64,000 nucleotides of DNA from Ruminococcus flavefaciens (GCA_002371825.1 DFHF01000045.1:13747-77746), one strand, 5' to 3'. Positions 51,437 to 60,761 are shown, counted from the first letter of the stretch. Notes: a model not told the origin generated them from the sequence alone. Made by a program: numbers and translations.

Positions 51437-51985
51437 TTATCCTATAAATAGCCCAGCGAGCAATAATGCGATCCCTGTTATAAGTATAAATAAAGGACCG
51501 GCGAGGAGTATAGCTGCTGCCCAGCTTGGTATAGGTGCATCTCTTTCAACAAAAGCACATTCAGGCTTATCAGGATCATAGAATACATCCACAAGTCTGC
51601 CGGCAGGATATCTGGCAGCCATATCTCTCTGAGCACTTAAACTGTTTCCGGCAGAATGGACTACCAGCGGAAGAGGCCCCTGAAGAGGAATATTGCTGCG
51701 ATTCGGTCCGAGGGCTCCGGAAGACGGAAAAGGTGAATATCCTGAAAAGCGTGGTCCGCTTATAGTATATCTGGCGCCTTCCACCTCATACTCCACAAGA
51801 GGCACCCGTACATTGCTGCTTACCAGATATGACATCCTCACCACCCTTCCGGTGGTATGATGAGTTATATGCTCCCTGCGGTATTTCGGCCGTCTGAATC
51901 CAAGATAATAAGCTAATGCAGTAAAACCTGCTCCAAAAACGGTAAGCGACAAACCTACTATAATAAAAACAGATGAAATGTCCAT
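51437..51985 (-). CDS. DUF3592-type membrane protein
   Basis: This 182-residue protein has a membrane helix at each end (residues about 5-28 and 155-178) and an extracytoplasmic domain between, containing TGRVVRMSYLVSS, VEYEVEGARYTISGP and VDVFYDPDKPECAFVE. These are the marks of DUF3592. Function unknown. It stands alone, convergent with the metalloprotease gene. Confidence 0.85.
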   Translation of the reverse strand: MDISSVFIIVGLSLTVFGAGFTALAYYLGFRRPKYRREHITHHTTGRVVRMSYLVSSNVRVPLVEYEVEGARYTISGPRFSGYSPFPSSGALGPNRSNIPLQGPLPLVVHSAGNSLSAQRDMAARYPAGRLVDVFYDPDKPECAFVERDAPIPSWAAAILLAGPLFILITGIALLLAGLFIG

Positions 51986-52145
51986 TGTTATCTCCTTTTA
52001 AAAGCTCTCCATATGCTTTATTATAGTGCAAAAACACCCAATAGTCAATACGCTCCCCTGCTGTTCACTCATGCTCAATATCATTCTTGGCTATGGCATC
52101 CGGAATTTTATATTTTCACAAGGAGAGAAAAAACAAGACTCACTA

Positions 52146-52196
52146 TTGACATATCCTGATTTATGTAGTATACTGCATATATAGGTAATATACTAC
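52146..52196 (+). promoter_or_regulatory. MarR gene promoter with inverted-repeat operator
   Basis: TTGACA (52146-52151) and TATACT (52169-52174) are spaced 17 bp. The inverted repeat GTAGTATA (52165-52172) and TATACTAC (52189-52196) overlaps the -10 box and the start point, consistent with autorepression by the MarR protein. Confidence 0.7.
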
Positions 52197-52211
52197 CTTT
52201 AGGAGGCGCTT

Positions 52212-52670
52212 ATGTACGATTTTGAAAATATGGATCAGCGGCTGATAGCCTATGTCAACATTTTTGTCTGTGCGAACCGGCTGCAGGCAATAATGGACAG
52301 CGGTCTTGAGGATATCACAGCTAAACAGTGGCTTGCGATAACAATGATAGATGCATTTCCCGAACCGCCTACCCTCAAGCAAATGGCTGAAATGTCAGGT
52401 GTCACTCATCAGAGTATGCGGCAGATAGTTGACCGACTTATAGATAAAGGATTTCTTGAGGTCGTACCGGACAAAAAAGACAAACGAGCCATAAGGCTCG
52501 TCAAGACAGAAGCTGCAAACAATATCCGCACTAAAAAAGCAGATCAGAACATCAGCTTTGTGTACAGACTCTTCGATTGCCTTTCCAATGAAGAGACCAC
52601 CGCTTATTGTTCCGCACTTGCAAAGCTCTGTGACAGGCTGAATGAACTGAAAGAGGAAAACGATTCGTGA
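52212..52670 (+). CDS. MarR-family transcriptional regulator
   Basis: This 152-residue winged-helix repressor has the core AKQWLAITMIDAFPEPPTLKQMAEMSGVTHQ... and a wing in VPDKKDKRAIRLV, both standard for MarR. It controls most likely itself and the flavodoxin gene 36 nt downstream. AGGAGG lies 8 nt before the ATG. Such MarR/flavodoxin pairs respond to redox or phenolic stress; the ligand is unknown. Confidence 0.92.
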   Translation: MYDFENMDQRLIAYVNIFVCANRLQAIMDSGLEDITAKQWLAITMIDAFPEPPTLKQMAEMSGVTHQSMRQIVDRLIDKGFLEVVPDKKDKRAIRLVKTEAANNIRTKKADQNISFVYRLFDCLSNEETTAYCSALAKLCDRLNELKEENDS

Positions 52671-52706
52671 TCTTAGAAAAAATACATGGAAAGATGTGAG
52701 GTCAAT

Positions 52707-53222
52707 ATGAAAACAATAGTTGCTTTTAAATCAAAATCAGGCTACACCAGGCAGTATGCTCAGTGGATAGCCGAAGAACTCAACTGCGATATCAAGGAAA
52801 AACCGGAGCTTTCCGATATCATAGATTATGATACCATAATCTGCGGCGGAGGGATGTATGCCGGCGGTTTCAACGGAATAAAGCTTATCACCAAAAATCT
52901 TGATAAGCTTTCAGGCAAAAAAATCGTGCTTTTTGCTGTCGGCTCAAATCCGGGCAGAGAGAAGGAAATGGCTGTATTCTGGGACAGGATCCTTTCAAAG
53001 GAACAGCAGAAAAAAATCGGTCATTTCTATCTCAGAGGCGGATTTGATTTCAGTAAACTGACAGCCGGCGACAAAGTTCTGATGAAAATGCTGAAAATCC
53101 GTCTGCAAGGCCTGAAAAATCCAACCGAGGACGAAAAGGGAATGCTGGCTGCTTATGATACCCCTGTAGATTTCTCCGACAAAGCCAATATTAAAGAGCT
53201 TATAAGATTTGTTCTCGGCTGA
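52707..53222 (+). CDS. flavodoxin-domain protein (protoporphyrinogen-oxidase/HemG-like)
   Basis: This 171-residue protein has the flavodoxin FMN-phosphate loop KSKSGYTRQYAQWIAEEL, then ICGGGMYAGGFNG and FAVGSNPG. The C-terminal part, with FYLRGGFDFSKLT and a basic helix MKMLKIRL, matches the Flavodoxin_5/HemG group. HemG proteins oxidise protoporphyrinogen, but many relatives act on other substrates. The ATG at 52707 is chosen for GAGGT upstream and because the fold starts at MKTIVAF. The 230 nt after it hold nothing recognised. Confidence 0.85.
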   Translation: MKTIVAFKSKSGYTRQYAQWIAEELNCDIKEKPELSDIIDYDTIICGGGMYAGGFNGIKLITKNLDKLSGKKIVLFAVGSNPGREKEMAVFWDRILSKEQQKKIGHFYLRGGFDFSKLTAGDKVLMKMLKIRLQGLKNPTEDEKGMLAAYDTPVDFSDKANIKELIRFVLG

Positions 53223-53454
53223 CCGGCATAGTAAAATCGGATAGAATGTTCCGTGACTACGAGCTTAAAATACGGCAGATATTTAAAGCATCACGATCAA
53301 AATGAGCATATGAGCGGGCCTTATGGTCCGGACATACAGTATCCTGAACAGCAGCAGTACATGATACTCAGAAAATAATTTTGAAAAAAATGAAATATCC
53401 GATCCGGAATGTTGTCTTAATTAACAGAGGACCTCACGAAAGGAGGCTGTAGCT

Positions 53455-54015
53455 TTGGATGACGCGTCAATTATCCGATTGCTGTTTGAAAGAAATGAAC
53501 AGGCTGTCGAAGAGCTGAAGATCAGCTATGAAAACCTGTGCTTCTATATTGCAGGGAATATTCTGCCTCAGAAGGAAGATCAGGAGGAATGTGTGAATTC
53601 TGCATATATGGATGTATGGCGTTCTATTCCGCCAAACCGACCTGATAACCTGAAAACTTACCTTTGCAGACTTGTAAAGAATTGTGCAATAAACAGGTAT
53701 AAATATAATAACAGAACGAAAAGGAATTCTGAATTTTCAGTATCGCTGGATGAACTGGCTGAATGTATACCTGACGGAAAATGTCTTGAAGAGCGGATAA
53801 ATGATGAGCAGCTCGGAAAAGCGATCAGTGCCTTCCTCAGGACTCAGCCGGATAAATACCGCAAGGTATTTGTAAGGCGCTACTGGTACTCAGATACCGT
53901 AGAAAAAATTGCTGAACTATATGAAATGAATGCCAGAACAGTTGCTACATATCTTTTCAGAGTCAGGAAAAAACTGAAAGCGTATTTGCAGAAAGAAGGG
54001 TATATAGATGGATGA
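53455..54015 (+). CDS. ECF-type RNA polymerase sigma factor
   Basis: This 186-residue sigma-70-family protein has region 2 at about 20-90 (LCFYIAGNILPQKEDQEECV, YMDVWRSIPPNRP, YLCRLVKNCAINRY) and region 4 at about 120-180 (FVRRYWYSDTVEKIAELYEM, ending VRKKLKAYL). It starts with TTG, supported by AAGGAGG 8 nt upstream. It overlaps the anti-sigma gene by 8 nt, the usual sigma/anti-sigma coupling. Confidence 0.92.
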   Translation: MDDASIIRLLFERNEQAVEELKISYENLCFYIAGNILPQKEDQEECVNSAYMDVWRSIPPNRPDNLKTYLCRLVKNCAINRYKYNNRTKRNSEFSVSLDELAECIPDGKCLEERINDEQLGKAISAFLRTQPDKYRKVFVRRYWYSDTVEKIAELYEMNARTVATYLFRVRKKLKAYLQKEGYIDG

Positions 54016-56500
54016 CCTGAAACTTTACAGAGGTATAAACAATATAGATGATGACCTCATAGAAGAAGCCGGCTGCAACAGAAAACCGGTTATTCACCGT
54101 TACTATGCCTTTGCCGCTTCTGCGGCTGCGGTACTTCTGGCAGTAGGCATATCCGGTTCCGATTTTTTCCGCAGCGGCAGTAATATAAATGATCCCGCTG
54201 TCTTCGACAACAATGTCATTACAGCTGCAACAACAGCTGTAGTATCTACTGACGTAACAACTAATTCAACTAATTGCATATCAACTTCAGTACAGACTAT
54301 TCCTTCAGATACAACTTCAGTAATTCAAACCAGCGATCGGCCTCATACAACATTCACGTCTGTCAGCAATACCGAACCTACCAGCTCTGCTTCCTCAGCG
54401 GCAGTTCATGCAGTTTCCGGTACAACGGCTGTTACAGGCGCTGTAATCACTGAAAAAGCTCCCGAACAGGAGATCGACTACGAATACGAAGGGAAAATAA
54501 TTATGAAAAAATATGCTGCATTTTTAACTTCACTGTTAACGCTGTCAAATGCGACTGCATTTAATGTTCATGCTCAGACATATGTGCCTGCAAATGAAAA
54601 TCTCAATATTGCAACAGAAGCAAAGGCATTTATTGAAGACTACGATATCGACCTTGATTTCAACTGTGACGGAAATTTCGACGTTTTCGACCTGTATGCA
54701 TATTACCGTGCAGAAAAAAATGACCGTTACAGAGGTTACAAAGATACTGCCCCCGATTACATAATGGAAAAATATGAAGCTGTTCCTAAAAGTGTACTCA
54801 GAGATATTACATACACTGATGCTGAAACAGGAGAGGAAGAAATCCATACAGAGAAATACTCCCTCTATCCCGGCGCTCTGATCGATTACTATTTCACCTA
54901 TGTTGCCGGACCTGATATGAACTATTTTGATACCGAATACTATATCGACAACTGCCCTGACACCTATAAAGACCCCATGTCATATGATATTTTAAGACAT
55001 GGAAATGATGTACTTGGTATATGGGACTTTCAGCGCACAAAGTTCTGCGTAAAGGATACTGACGGAAGCTACAGGCTTTTTGATCAGTCTGATGCCGATA
55101 ATATAGACAGATCAAGATGGTACGCTTATAGCTCCGAATACTGTATAGACCGCACATACGGAGTAAATATATCCCCTATACACGAATTTATCGAAAAGCT
55201 CAGATATGAATGCCATGATATGGGAATGGACAATGTATTTATACAGGAACTCATTGAAGGCGGATATGTAGATGCAGATATCAATTCAGACGGAAGCTTT
55301 GATATGGACGACGTAGCACTGACAGCATTTTTTGCTTACAATCACAGCAACTGTAATGAAAAGACCTATTTTGACAGTCTGTTTTCCTCAACAGGTGTTG
55401 GATATAACAGTGAGATAGTTTCTGATTATGAAAGAAGCAGGATGTCCGAAAGCGAATGGAACAAGGCTTTTGCATTATGTGATACAGCTGCCAATTATTG
55501 CTATACTGATACAGATGATATCGTAAACTATCTCGCTCAGTATTACCTGACATATAACACAGCAGCTCAGGAATACTTTGATCCGCTCCATTATGTGGAT
55601 TTGGGATATACTGAATACCGTGCACATCACGGCTTTGAAGGAGATTTTTTCAACGTCCTTGACTATTACAAAGACTTTTCAGCCAAGTACGGTCCCGGAT
55701 CAACTGAAGAGCGCTCTGATCCTCCGGAGGGCTACATCTTCTCAGAAAATGAGATAAATGCTGCATTTCCTGATTATTATAAGAACGTAAAATCAGGAAA
55801 GCTTCCTGAGCCTGATATAGATCTCAGCGGCAGTATAGATGCTGCAGACTATAATCTTCTGTTTAACCTTGACTGCGAATTCTATACTCCCTACGATCAC
55901 AGCTATGTAGGCAACATGGTAAGAAGATATCCTGAACTGACAGTGGTTCTTGATGTACCTCAGGAAGTAAGAAATAACTACAGTATGAATTATGACTTCA
56001 ACAACAACGGCATCAGCTGTGATATGCAGGAATCAAGATGCATGATGATGTACATACTCAGTGAGCTGGAAGAACAGTATAATGATATAGATGCTGTAAA
56101 CAATGCTTTGGATGAATACTATTCTGCTCATCCTGAGATCCAGTACTACGAAGTATTCGATATGAATATGGAAAAATTCAACAAGGACAGAGCATTCAGC
56201 TCAGAAATGAACGGATCAACCGTTGTAATGAGTTCTGTTAATATGCTCAGGAACTACATCAGCTATCCTCAGAGCATATCTGTAGGTTTCATAAGCGGCG
56301 ACGCAAACTGCAGCGGTAAGAAAGATATCTCTGATGTCCTCCTTATAATGCAGTCTATTGAGAAACCATCAAAATATGGAGTGGATGGCAGCGATAACGA
56401 TCACATTACCTATGAGGGAATGCTTCGTGCAGATGTTGACGGTGATGGGGTAAACAACATGGATGCTTGTATCATAAAGAACAGCCTTCTCGGCGCGTGA
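54008..56500 (+). CDS. anti-sigma factor fused to secreted EF-hand/dockerin-like protein
   Basis: This is an 830-residue frame. Residues 1-30 are cytoplasmic; 31-50 form a membrane helix (YAFAASAAAVLLAVGISG); 51-150 are a Thr/Ser-rich extracellular linker ending in an acidic stretch. At residue 166 (nt 54503) a new signal-peptide-like segment begins, MKKYAAFLTSLLTLSNATAF. After it come at least five calcium-loop repeats: DFNCDGNFDVFDL (about 217), DINSDGSFDMDDV (about 423), DIDLSGSIDAADY, GDANCSGKKDISD and RADVDGDGVNNMD near the end. The N-terminal part is a typical transmembrane anti-sigma; the C-terminal part looks like an independent exported protein. A weak ribosome site (GAAGGGA) precedes the internal ATG, so two products are possible. 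Confidence 0.8.
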   Translation: MDDLKLYRGINNIDDDLIEEAGCNRKPVIHRYYAFAASAAAVLLAVGISGSDFFRSGSNINDPAVFDNNVITAATTAVVSTDVTTNSTNCISTSVQTIPSDTTSVIQTSDRPHTTFTSVSNTEPTSSASSAAVHAVSGTTAVTGAVITEKAPEQEIDYEYEGKIIMKKYAAFLTSLLTLSNATAFNVHAQTYVPANENLNIATEAKAFIEDYDIDLDFNCDGNFDVFDLYAYYRAEKNDRYRGYKDTAPDYIMEKYEAVPKSVLRDITYTDAETGEEEIHTEKYSLYPGALIDYYFTYVAGPDMNYFDTEYYIDNCPDTYKDPMSYDILRHGNDVLGIWDFQRTKFCVKDTDGSYRLFDQSDADNIDRSRWYAYSSEYCIDRTYGVNISPIHEFIEKLRYECHDMGMDNVFIQELIEGGYVDADINSDGSFDMDDVALTAFFAYNHSNCNEKTYFDSLFSSTGVGYNSEIVSDYERSRMSESEWNKAFALCDTAANYCYTDTDDIVNYLAQYYLTYNTAAQEYFDPLHYVDLGYTEYRAHHGFEGDFFNVLDYYKDFSAKYGPGSTEERSDPPEGYIFSENEINAAFPDYYKNVKSGKLPEPDIDLSGSIDAADYNLLFNLDCEFYTPYDHSYVGNMVRRYPELTVVLDVPQEVRNNYSMNYDFNNNGISCDMQESRCMMMYILSELEEQYNDIDAVNNALDEYYSAHPEIQYYEVFDMNMEKFNKDRAFSSEMNGSTVVMSSVNMLRNYISYPQSISVGFISGDANCSGKKDISDVLLIMQSIEKPSKYGVDGSDNDHITYEGMLRADVDGDGVNNMDACIIKNSLLGA

Positions 56501-56610
56501 TCCGGAAAAATTGTTATCTTTCGTAAAGACCCGGATGCTGCCTGAACTGAATATAGAAAAGAAATAAATAGGAATTCATATCTCATTTTCAGCGCAGGAT
56601 CAATAAATAT

Positions 56611-56655
56611 AACAGCTCGCAGGATGATATAATATCATTTCTGCGAGCTGTTTTT
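56611..56655 (+). terminator. terminator of sigma/anti-sigma operon
   Basis: AACAGCTCGCAG (56611-56622) pairs with CTGCGAGCTGTT (56641-56652), with an inner ATGATAT/ATATCAT extension, and is followed by a T-run. Confidence 0.88.
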
Positions 56656-56701
56656 AATGTATGTCACTCACTTTAAGGAGCTCTCCGGTAATATATGGAC
56701 C

Positions 56702-56947
56702 TCATCTGAAGCCAACAACAGATTCTAATTCCTCCAGCCAGTGCTGACAGCACGTTTAGTCACCATTGAGCGATATATGCCGTCATTTGCCATCAGACTG
56801 CCAAGATCTCCCATATCATGAGCGATAACGAAATAGTCCCCCCAGTTTTTGTCCTACTACCTCATACATTTTTGTTCCCGTTATCCCCATAGGATGAAGT
56901 ATGATTACTGTTGGATCTGTATTGTTTCCATGTTTGTGAATGTACAT
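56702..56947 (-). pseudogene. degraded alpha/beta-hydrolase
   Basis: An ATG at 56947 with GGAGGAG upstream opens MYIHKHGNNTDPTVIILHPM, then GITGTKMYEVVGQKLGG, the first strand and oxyanion region of an alpha/beta-hydrolase. At a run of six G (about 56839-56844) the frame shifts to DYFVIAHDMGDLGSLMANDG, and near 56740 again to a terminal WLEELESVVGFR before TGA. The nucleophile and His regions are absent. At least two frame changes and a large internal loss are needed. Confidence 0.65.
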
Positions 56948-56957
56948 ATTCTCCTCC

Positions 56958-57128
56958 TCATTCCGGCTTTCTTACAACACAATGCAAGCGGCAGAAGCCA
57001 CGTTTTTCAAAGGACTCCATGTGAAGTCCTGCATTTTCGCACAGCTTTCTGATGTCCTCCCTGCCGTAAATTCGAACATCGCCTTTTCCATCAAATCGAA
57101 GAAATTGTTTTGAAATGGCATATTTTCA
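56958..57128 (-). pseudogene. C-terminal remnant of SAM methyltransferase
   Basis: The frame reads FDGKGDVRIYGREDIRKLCE, then NAGLHMESFEKRGFCRLHCV, and ends VVRKPE at TGA. This is the typical last 60 residues of a class I methyltransferase. No start codon exists in frame between it and the stop of the upstream intact methyltransferase, so it is a fragment. The TGA overlaps the ribosome site of the hydrolase remnant. Confidence 0.6.
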
Positions 57129-57134
57129 CTTCTT

Positions 57135-57911
57135 TCATACCAGCAATGATGAACCGCTAAGTCCGAGGATAGCTGCTTCCCCTTTTGTCATAAACTTACC
57201 ATTTGTGGTATCGATAATCTCAGCACTTTCAAAGCCCGCGTCACGGAGTTCATTGACAAACTGCTGCATATCGCCATAACGTGACTTTGACATTATATCG
57301 TGAATGGCAAATGTTCCGCCTTTTTTCAGAACACGGAGAGTCTCACGAAGAAGCTGCTGCTTATCAGCTCCGGTGATGTTGTGATAAACATAATTGCTGG
57401 TAACTGCATCGAAATATTCATCCGGGAAATCCAGCTTGCAGGCATCGCCATGGTGGAATTCCGTATTAGCTGCTCCCTCTGCGTCAGAATTATCCTCACA
57501 AAGCTGCTGACTGAATGAGGCATACTCCTTGCCCCAGCGGTCAATACCGATCATTCTTCCCTGAGGATTTCTCTTTGCGCAGGCTATGGTAAGTGCACCG
57601 CTTCCGCAGCCTACGTCCAATCCGATTCCGCCTTCGGGCAGTGTAATATATTCCGCAGTTCCCTCCACGATTTCCTGAGAAAGCTTACGGTTGCCGCTGT
57701 AAGAGAACTTGCCGTGAGCGTAAATGCTCCATGCAGCCATTGTACCGCATAAAAGTGTACCTGCTCCGGCAGCTCCAACAAGGATCTTTTTCAGCCTCGG
57801 GTCAAACTCCGAGCAAAGCAGAGCGGCTGTTCCTGCGCCCAGAACCGCCGTACTGGCAGTAAGCGCGCCGATCATTCCGTTTGGAACCCAATTTTTATAA
57901 TTTGCACTCAT
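57135..57911 (-). CDS. class I SAM-dependent methyltransferase with N-terminal membrane segments
   Basis: In this 258-residue protein two hydrophobic segments (residues about 13-32 and 42-62) precede a Rossmann methyltransferase domain. The SAM-binding motif I is IGLDVGCGSGALTIA (about 95-109), motif II GIDRWGKEY and motif post-I FDAVTSNYVYHNI. Membrane attachment suggests a lipid, quinone or cell-envelope substrate. It follows the second methyltransferase by 13 nt in the same transcript. Confidence 0.9.
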   Translation of the reverse strand: MSANYKNWVPNGMIGALTASTAVLGAGTAALLCSEFDPRLKKILVGAAGAGTLLCGTMAAWSIYAHGKFSYSGNRKLSQEIVEGTAEYITLPEGGIGLDVGCGSGALTIACAKRNPQGRMIGIDRWGKEYASFSQQLCEDNSDAEGAANTEFHHGDACKLDFPDEYFDAVTSNYVYHNITGADKQQLLRETLRVLKKGGTFAIHDIMSKSRYGDMQQFVNELRDAGFESAEIIDTTNGKFMTKGEAAILGLSGSSLLV

Positions 57912-57924
57912 AACTTACACTCCT

Positions 57925-58521
57925 TTATCTTTTATATCCTATTACTAAAAACAGTTTTTCCTTTTTATTTTTTGATATATCTGCAAATCCTATTGTTTTG
58001 AGCATATCAGCGATCTGCTCTGCCGTATATCTTGTCATACAAGGAACTTTCTTTTCCCAATCCACATTCGGATCACCGTAATTATTGATGACTGCAAAGC
58101 AGCCGCCATTTACCAGTGAACGGTAGATCTCCCTGAATGCTTTTTCGGGCTTTTTCCAGAAGAATACTGTTTCAAAAGCTGTTATCAGGTCAATACTGTT
58201 ATCCTTGAAAGGCAGTCTTTCAGCGCTGCCTTTGATGATCTTTACACGCTTGCCGATCTCGTCTTTATTGACCTTCTGCGCTTTTTTCACACTTTCATCT
58301 GATATATCCAACCCTAAAAACTGCGCCTTTGCACTCATTTCCAGCATTCGCTTTATATTATAACCGCCGCCGCAGCCCAGATCAGCGACTTTGCCGTTTT
58401 CAGGGATCCTTATTCGCTCCAACGCCCACTGTGCCATAGGCAGATGCTCCTTATCCATGCTGACAAGCATCAATCGGCCAAGAAGTCCTTTAGGATTCCC
58501 AAAATTATCTGTAAAACTCAT
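57925..58521 (-). CDS. class I SAM-dependent methyltransferase
   Basis: This 198-residue soluble methyltransferase has motif I KVADLGCGGGYNIKRM (about 44-59), an acidic ribose-binding GLDISDES, and SAERLPFKDNSIDLITAFET as post-I motifs. Substrate unknown. Its start overlaps the esterase stop by 4 nt (ATGA), so it is translationally coupled. Confidence 0.92.
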   Translation of the reverse strand: MSFTDNFGNPKGLLGRLMLVSMDKEHLPMAQWALERIRIPENGKVADLGCGGGYNIKRMLEMSAKAQFLGLDISDESVKKAQKVNKDEIGKRVKIIKGSAERLPFKDNSIDLITAFETVFFWKKPEKAFREIYRSLVNGGCFAVINNYGDPNVDWEKKVPCMTRYTAEQIADMLKTIGFADISKNKKEKLFLVIGYKR

Positions 58522-59513
58522 ATTTTTTCTCCCTTACCGAAATAATTCCTGATCAGCCGCATCACTTCATTGAATGCCGGTTTACAGCCGGGAATAAAAT
58601 ATTGTATAGCATAGCAGTGGTGCATACCTTTTCCCAAATGTATAATACACTTTGCACCTGCTTTCCGGTAGCTCTCCGCATAGCTTGGTGCAAAGGCGCA
58701 CAGTGTCTCCGCAGTTCCGTAATAGAAGTGTGTCATGGGAGCATTTCTGAAATCACCGTGAGCAGTGGCAAGGTATTTTTCAGGAACTTCCCTGCCGTGA
58801 CACATTATCTCACGGGCAGTGAACATAAACTCTGCCGGAATCATTATGTCCCTTTTGTCGAGCTCAGCTATCGCCGTTTTTTCGGCATCTGTAACAGGTA
58901 CACTTCCAGGCGATACAGGTATCAGAAGACCGGGCATGGGGAAATCAGCTCCACCGTCATTAAGTTCGTTTATGTATGTGATGACATCAAGAAGAAGTGC
59001 TGCACCAGAGGAAAAACCAAGAAATACGATATTTTCAGGCTTATAGTATCTGAGCATTTTCTCATAGCATTCAAATATCATTTTTACGTTTTCCAGCATA
59101 TCGTGCTCGTGACACATGGGATAATACGGAAACCATACATCAGAGCCTGTAATATTGCCTATTTTCCGGGAAAGTCCCACATCTCCGCTGTCAGAGCCAA
59201 GAATCATACCGCCGCCGAAAACGAAGAGCACTGCTTTCGCCTTACGAGCCTTTTCGCAGTTTATCTCAAGGCAGTGATACTGTCCCTGAATAAGGTGGTC
59301 AGTATAGTGAGCCTTACTGTCGGTGGGCATTGAATAATGCCGGTTTTTCTCATTCATTTTTGCTGCTTTCGCAAGAACTTCTTCCTTCGTCCCTACAAGA
59401 TTCTGTTTCATTTTCATCGCTGTCACAGCTTTTTTCGTCAGCCTGTAAAGCGGGCTCGAAAGTCCGTCAGGCGCTTTCACAACTTTGTCCCGTTTATCAA
59501 ATCTCACTATCAT
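58518..59513 (-). CDS. alpha/beta-hydrolase, hormone-sensitive-lipase-like esterase
   Basis: This hydrolase of about 330 residues has the HSL-type oxyanion motif FVFGGGMILG (about 100), the nucleophile GFSSGAALLLD (about 180) and a C-terminal His in GKGMHHCYA. It probably de-esterifies a small or lipid ester in the cytoplasm. The start is uncertain. ATG 59513 lies only 2 nt after GGAGG, whereas GTG 59507 has ideal spacing; earlier ATGs up to 59555 are open but without a clear site. Confidence 0.85.
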   Translation of the reverse strand: MIVRFDKRDKVVKAPDGLSSPLYRLTKKAVTAMKMKQNLVGTKEEVLAKAAKMNEKNRHYSMPTDSKAHYTDHLIQGQYHCLEINCEKARKAKAVLFVFGGGMILGSDSGDVGLSRKIGNITGSDVWFPYYPMCHEHDMLENVKMIFECYEKMLRYYKPENIVFLGFSSGAALLLDVITYINELNDGGADFPMPGLLIPVSPGSVPVTDAEKTAIAELDKRDIMIPAEFMFTAREIMCHGREVPEKYLATAHGDFRNAPMTHFYYGTAETLCAFAPSYAESYRKAGAKCIIHLGKGMHHCYAIQYFIPGCKPAFNEVMRLIRNYFGKGEKI

Positions 59514-59555
59514 TACCTCCATTTTTATCATTTTCCAGATGTGCCGCTGAATCAT

Positions 59556-60047
59556 TCAGAACAGCGATGTACATATAAATGCGATCAGTAAACTGATCAG
59601 AAAATATGCCAGCATCTCCTTCAGATGTGTTTTCCAGTTGTAACCAAATAAATGCGGTCCCACAATGCTTTTCACTTCGGGGAAATAGTGTGGAAAGAAA
59701 TTGCTGTGGCAAAGCAGATACCAGTCAAAAACAGCAATATCAAAGACCTTCATGCCCCAAAGTATAATAAGGTTCCTTACGAAAAACTGACCAAAACTGA
59801 AATCGTTTCTTATACCGTCCCAGGCGCCAAGGATCACAGCTCCCACCATCATTGCCAGAGCCAGTATCAGCATCGCCCAGCCAAGTATATGCTGTCCTTT
59901 GAAGCGCTCCGGTTTAGGCAGAACAGCCTCCTGTATCTCTTTTGGAGCAGAGGTGAAAAATCGCTTGTCCTGCACAAATCCTACTGCTCCCCAGAGCAGC
60001 AGAAGCAGTCCTGCCATCATCAAAAGGGTTAAAAATAGTGTTGTCAT
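59556..60047 (-). CDS. conserved membrane protein
   Basis: This 163-residue protein has about four hydrophobic helices (residues about 3-25, 54-76, 83-105 and 140-160) and a conserved-looking FDIAVFDWYLLCHSNFFPHY loop. The family was not identified. It lies between the GNAT gene and the esterase in the leftward operon. Confidence 0.75.
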   Translation of the reverse strand: MTTLFLTLLMMAGLLLLLWGAVGFVQDKRFFTSAPKEIQEAVLPKPERFKGQHILGWAMLILALAMMVGAVILGAWDGIRNDFSFGQFFVRNLIILWGMKVFDIAVFDWYLLCHSNFFPHYFPEVKSIVGPHLFGYNWKTHLKEMLAYFLISLLIAFICTSLF

Positions 60048-60076
60048 TCCGGTTCCTTCTTTCTTAATGAAAACGA

Positions 60077-60715
60077 TCAGAAATACGTTCCTGATACTTC
60101 ATTGCTGTACATCAGATCGTATATCTTGCAGCCTGCCGCTTCACGGGTCTGCACCAGCTTCATGCCGAGGTGAACATATCGGTCACACTTTCCCTTTGCA
60201 TCGGTATCCAGAATACAGGGGCAGCCGTTTTTGTCAGCCATTTTGTAGGCGAACTCCATGAGCTTTCTCATATAGCCCTGCCCCTGATATTTTTCGGTCA
60301 CAATGAGCATTTCCACCTTCATATAGGGCTTTTTCTGCTTTTTCATCTGTATCTCAAGGGGCTTACCTGTACTTCCGCTGTTAGCCTGTTTCAAAAATGA
60401 AAACAGCTTTCCCCAGCCTCCAAGAGCGTTTTTCATTCGCTTTGCCATGCGGACTATGCTCCCGAAATTCGGATGATTTCCATTGGTATCCGTGATAAGT
60501 ATGTAGCCCTCGCCGTTGTCAGTGCAGTAAAATGTTCCGCTTTCGATACCTGCGATGACAAAGGACTTCATGTACTCTGTCATCGCCTCTTTTGACGGGA
60601 AGAAGGGCTTCAGACCGCCTTCCCCTTCCTCATATGGCCAGTCCCAGAAGGAAGCACCGATAAGTGCGGATATTTTGTCAATTTTATCCTTTGATAATGA
60701 ACGTATCTTTTTCAT
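60077..60715 (-). CDS. GNAT-family acetyltransferase
   Basis: In this 212-residue protein residues about 130-200 hold the acetyl-CoA-binding segment VEMLIVTEKYQGQGYMRKLM, a recognisable GNAT motif A (Q/R-x-x-G-x-G/A variant), then CPCILDTDA and YVHLGMKLVQ. The N-terminal region is atypical. Substrate unknown. It is the first gene of the operon behind a promoter with an operator-like palindrome. Confidence 0.82.
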   Translation of the reverse strand: MKKIRSLSKDKIDKISALIGASFWDWPYEEGEGGLKPFFPSKEAMTEYMKSFVIAGIESGTFYCTDNGEGYILITDTNGNHPNFGSIVRMAKRMKNALGGWGKLFSFLKQANSGSTGKPLEIQMKKQKKPYMKVEMLIVTEKYQGQGYMRKLMEFAYKMADKNGCPCILDTDAKGKCDRYVHLGMKLVQTREAAGCKIYDLMYSNEVSGTYF

Positions 60716-60761
60716 AACGAATCCTTTCTTTTAATTATCGACTGTCGGATCATATAAAACT

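Noticed and set aside
58602..59333. 243-codon open frame on the plus strand within the esterase gene
   Set aside because: Antisense to an intact hydrolase with visible catalytic motifs; no ribosome site or recognisable protein features.
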